From Thermoanaerobacterium sp. (GTDB taxonomy: Bacteria; Bacillota; Thermoanaerobacteria; Thermoanaerobacterales; Thermoanaerobacteraceae), in assembly GCA_029960905.1 (NCBI GenBank), contig JASBVU010000128.1, positions 1 through 5,940 of the forward strand: a stretch of DNA of 5,940 nt, written 5' to 3'. Shown one piece after another: positions 5,033 through 5,940 of the stretch (position 1 is its first letter; every line of letters begins with the position of its first letter). The notes below the pieces were generated by a model, which was given only the letters and a program-made list of their open reading frames with translations, made no database searches and was not told the DNA's origin. Position numbers and translations under genes: made by a program.

Positions 5033-5940
5033 TCAGAAAGTTGAATGGCTCTTTTGTTTCTCCTTAACTTGGCTGTATTCAATAAGCAGGTTTTTAGCTG
5101 TTTCATATAAAAAATAAGCAGCTTTGATAATGGCCTTTTCATCAACAGTAAATGATGGATGATGCCAATCTTCGTTTCCGTTTGACCCAAAAAAGGCAAA
5201 TGTTCCGGGAATTTGCTGTAAGTAGTAAGAGAAATCTTCTCCGGCTGTTGACGGTTCCGGATCAATGACATAAAGTGATAGATTTTCCGCTGATCGGCGT
5301 GCCGTTTCAGTCACCTTTTCATCATTGATGAGCGGAGGCGGTCCAGCAAACCAGCGAATCACAAATTCCTGTGAATAAACCTTCGCAATATGCTCCACCA
5401 CTGTATAAAAGCGCTCTTTCACTTCTTCACGAATGACGGAATCAAATGTCCGGATTGTGCCATCAAGCGTTACATCCTCCGGAATGACATTCCATGTGCT
5501 ACCACCTACAATTTTTGTCACACTGACCACTGCGCTTTGAAAAGGTGATACATTCCGACTGACAATCGTTTGCAGAGCGGTAATAAGCTGTGCGGACGCG
5601 ATAATAGGATCTTTTCCTTTATGCGGCAAGGCTGCATGAGACCCGGTCCCTCGAATGACCACTTGAAATCGATCAACCGCTGCCATCAATGGACCGTTTT
5701 TGAGCCCGACCGTCCCTACCGGCAAATCCGGTTTGTTATGAAGACCAATGATTGCATCGACGTTTTCAAGCTGACCGTCTTTGATTACCTTATCTGCACC
5801 TGCACCTGATTCCTCAGCCGGCTGAAAGAGAAGACGGATTGTTCCATTTAATTCGGACTGATGCTTTTTTAATAAATAAGCGGCACCAATGGCAGCCGCA
5901 GTATGAAAATCATGGCCACACGCATGCATTTTTCCTTTTA
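5033..5940 (-). CDS. M20-family N-acyl-amino-acid amidohydrolase (YxeP-like), C-terminal 301 residues; 5' end outside window
   Basis: The frame stays open to the window edge. The ATG at 5929 is not the start: KGK precedes it and completes the conserved (D)GKMHACGHD motif, so roughly 80-100 N-terminal residues are missing. Counting from that Met, metal and catalytic landmarks are HACGHD at 2-7, AEES at 38-41, GLH at 62-64, GSHA at 97-100 in the lid/dimerisation domain, GEDF at 230-233 and WHHPSF at 255-260. Segments such as HNKPDLPVGT and GPLMA-VDRF match Bacillus YxeP closely from memory; that protein deacetylates N-acetylated, S-modified cysteines in sulfur salvage. The family hydrolyses N-acyl amino acids in the cytoplasm with two divalent metal ions. 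The last residues, QKSHSTF, are encoded by a copy of the 16-bp repeat, so the C-terminus may have been altered by the event that made the repeat. The family is certain; the exact substrate is not. Confidence 0.93.
   Translation of the reverse strand, partial: KGKMHACGHDFHTAAAIGAAYLLKKHQSELNGTIRLLFQPAEESGAGADKVIKDGQLENVDAIIGLHNKPDLPVGTVGLKNGPLMAAVDRFQVVIRGTGSHAALPHKGKDPIIASAQLITALQTIVSRNVSPFQSAVVSVTKIVGGSTWNVIPEDVTLDGTIRTFDSVIREEVKERFYTVVEHIAKVYSQEFVIRWFAGPPPLINDEKVTETARRSAENLSLYVIDPEPSTAGEDFSYYLQQIPGTFAFFGSNGNEDWHHPSFTVDEKAIIKAAYFLYETAKNLLIEYSQVKEKQKSHSTF
5043..5058. repeat. 16-bp direct repeat, copy 2
   Basis: Identical to 4932-4947 and in the same orientation. This copy lies inside the amidohydrolase reading frame and encodes part of its C-terminal tail, so copy 2 is probably the original and copy 1 the duplicate, or the gene end was rebuilt at the repeat. 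Confidence 0.8.

Noticed and set aside
4975..5271. Minus-strand open frame of 98 codons in another phase
   Set aside because: It overlaps the well-supported C-terminal catalytic part of the amidohydrolase in a different frame and has no motif.
5570..5809. Plus-strand open frame of 79 codons
   Set aside because: Antisense to the conserved lid domain of the M20 amidohydrolase.
1..5940. CRISPR array or phage defence genes other than restriction-modification
   Set aside because: No regularly spaced repeats and no further defence-type domains were seen in any frame.

Overview
The window looks like chromosome of a low-GC Gram-positive of the Bacillaceae type. The grounds are strong AGGAG-like ribosome binding sites, a tRNA-Leu gene without an encoded CCA, an M20 amidohydrolase that closely resembles Bacillus YxeP as I remember it, and relics of IS families common in Bacillus and Geobacillus. 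Genus cannot be fixed from the sequence. Every convincing gene is on the minus strand, so the window reads right to left.

Right end (about 5033-5940): a core-type metabolic gene, the M20 amidohydrolase, cut by the window edge at its 5' end. Just past its stop lies a 126-bp block made of a 16-bp direct repeat flanking a large imperfect hairpin (4932-5058). Next come tRNA-Leu(CAA) (4734-4817) and its Rho-independent terminator (4649-4679).

Middle (about 2941-4522): a graveyard of mobile DNA. In order from the tRNA it holds an ISL3-family transposase remnant (4223-4522), an IS21-family remnant with short pieces of istA and istB and what looks like an intact terminal end (3605-4203), and the broken C-terminus of a tyrosine recombinase/integrase that this IS end abuts (3443-3604). 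Beyond these are a 49-codon small ORF, a small gene that kept its ribosome binding site but lost its start codon and frame, and a start-less open frame on the plus strand.

Left end (1-2831): an intact-looking, AT-rich restriction-modification operon transcribed leftward from an extended -10 promoter. It encodes a Dam-like adenine methyltransferase, a second D12-class adenine methyltransferase, and the N-terminal 272 residues of an AlwI/BstNBI-family Type IIS endonuclease that runs off the window. The family, the Dam-type recognition segment and the complete absence of GATC in the first 3.76 kb all point to a GGATC-type (AlwI-like) specificity. GATC is frequent in the rest of the window.

The simplest reading is a Type IIS restriction island next to a tRNA-Leu gene. 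The integrase and IS genes have decayed while the restriction operon has been kept.
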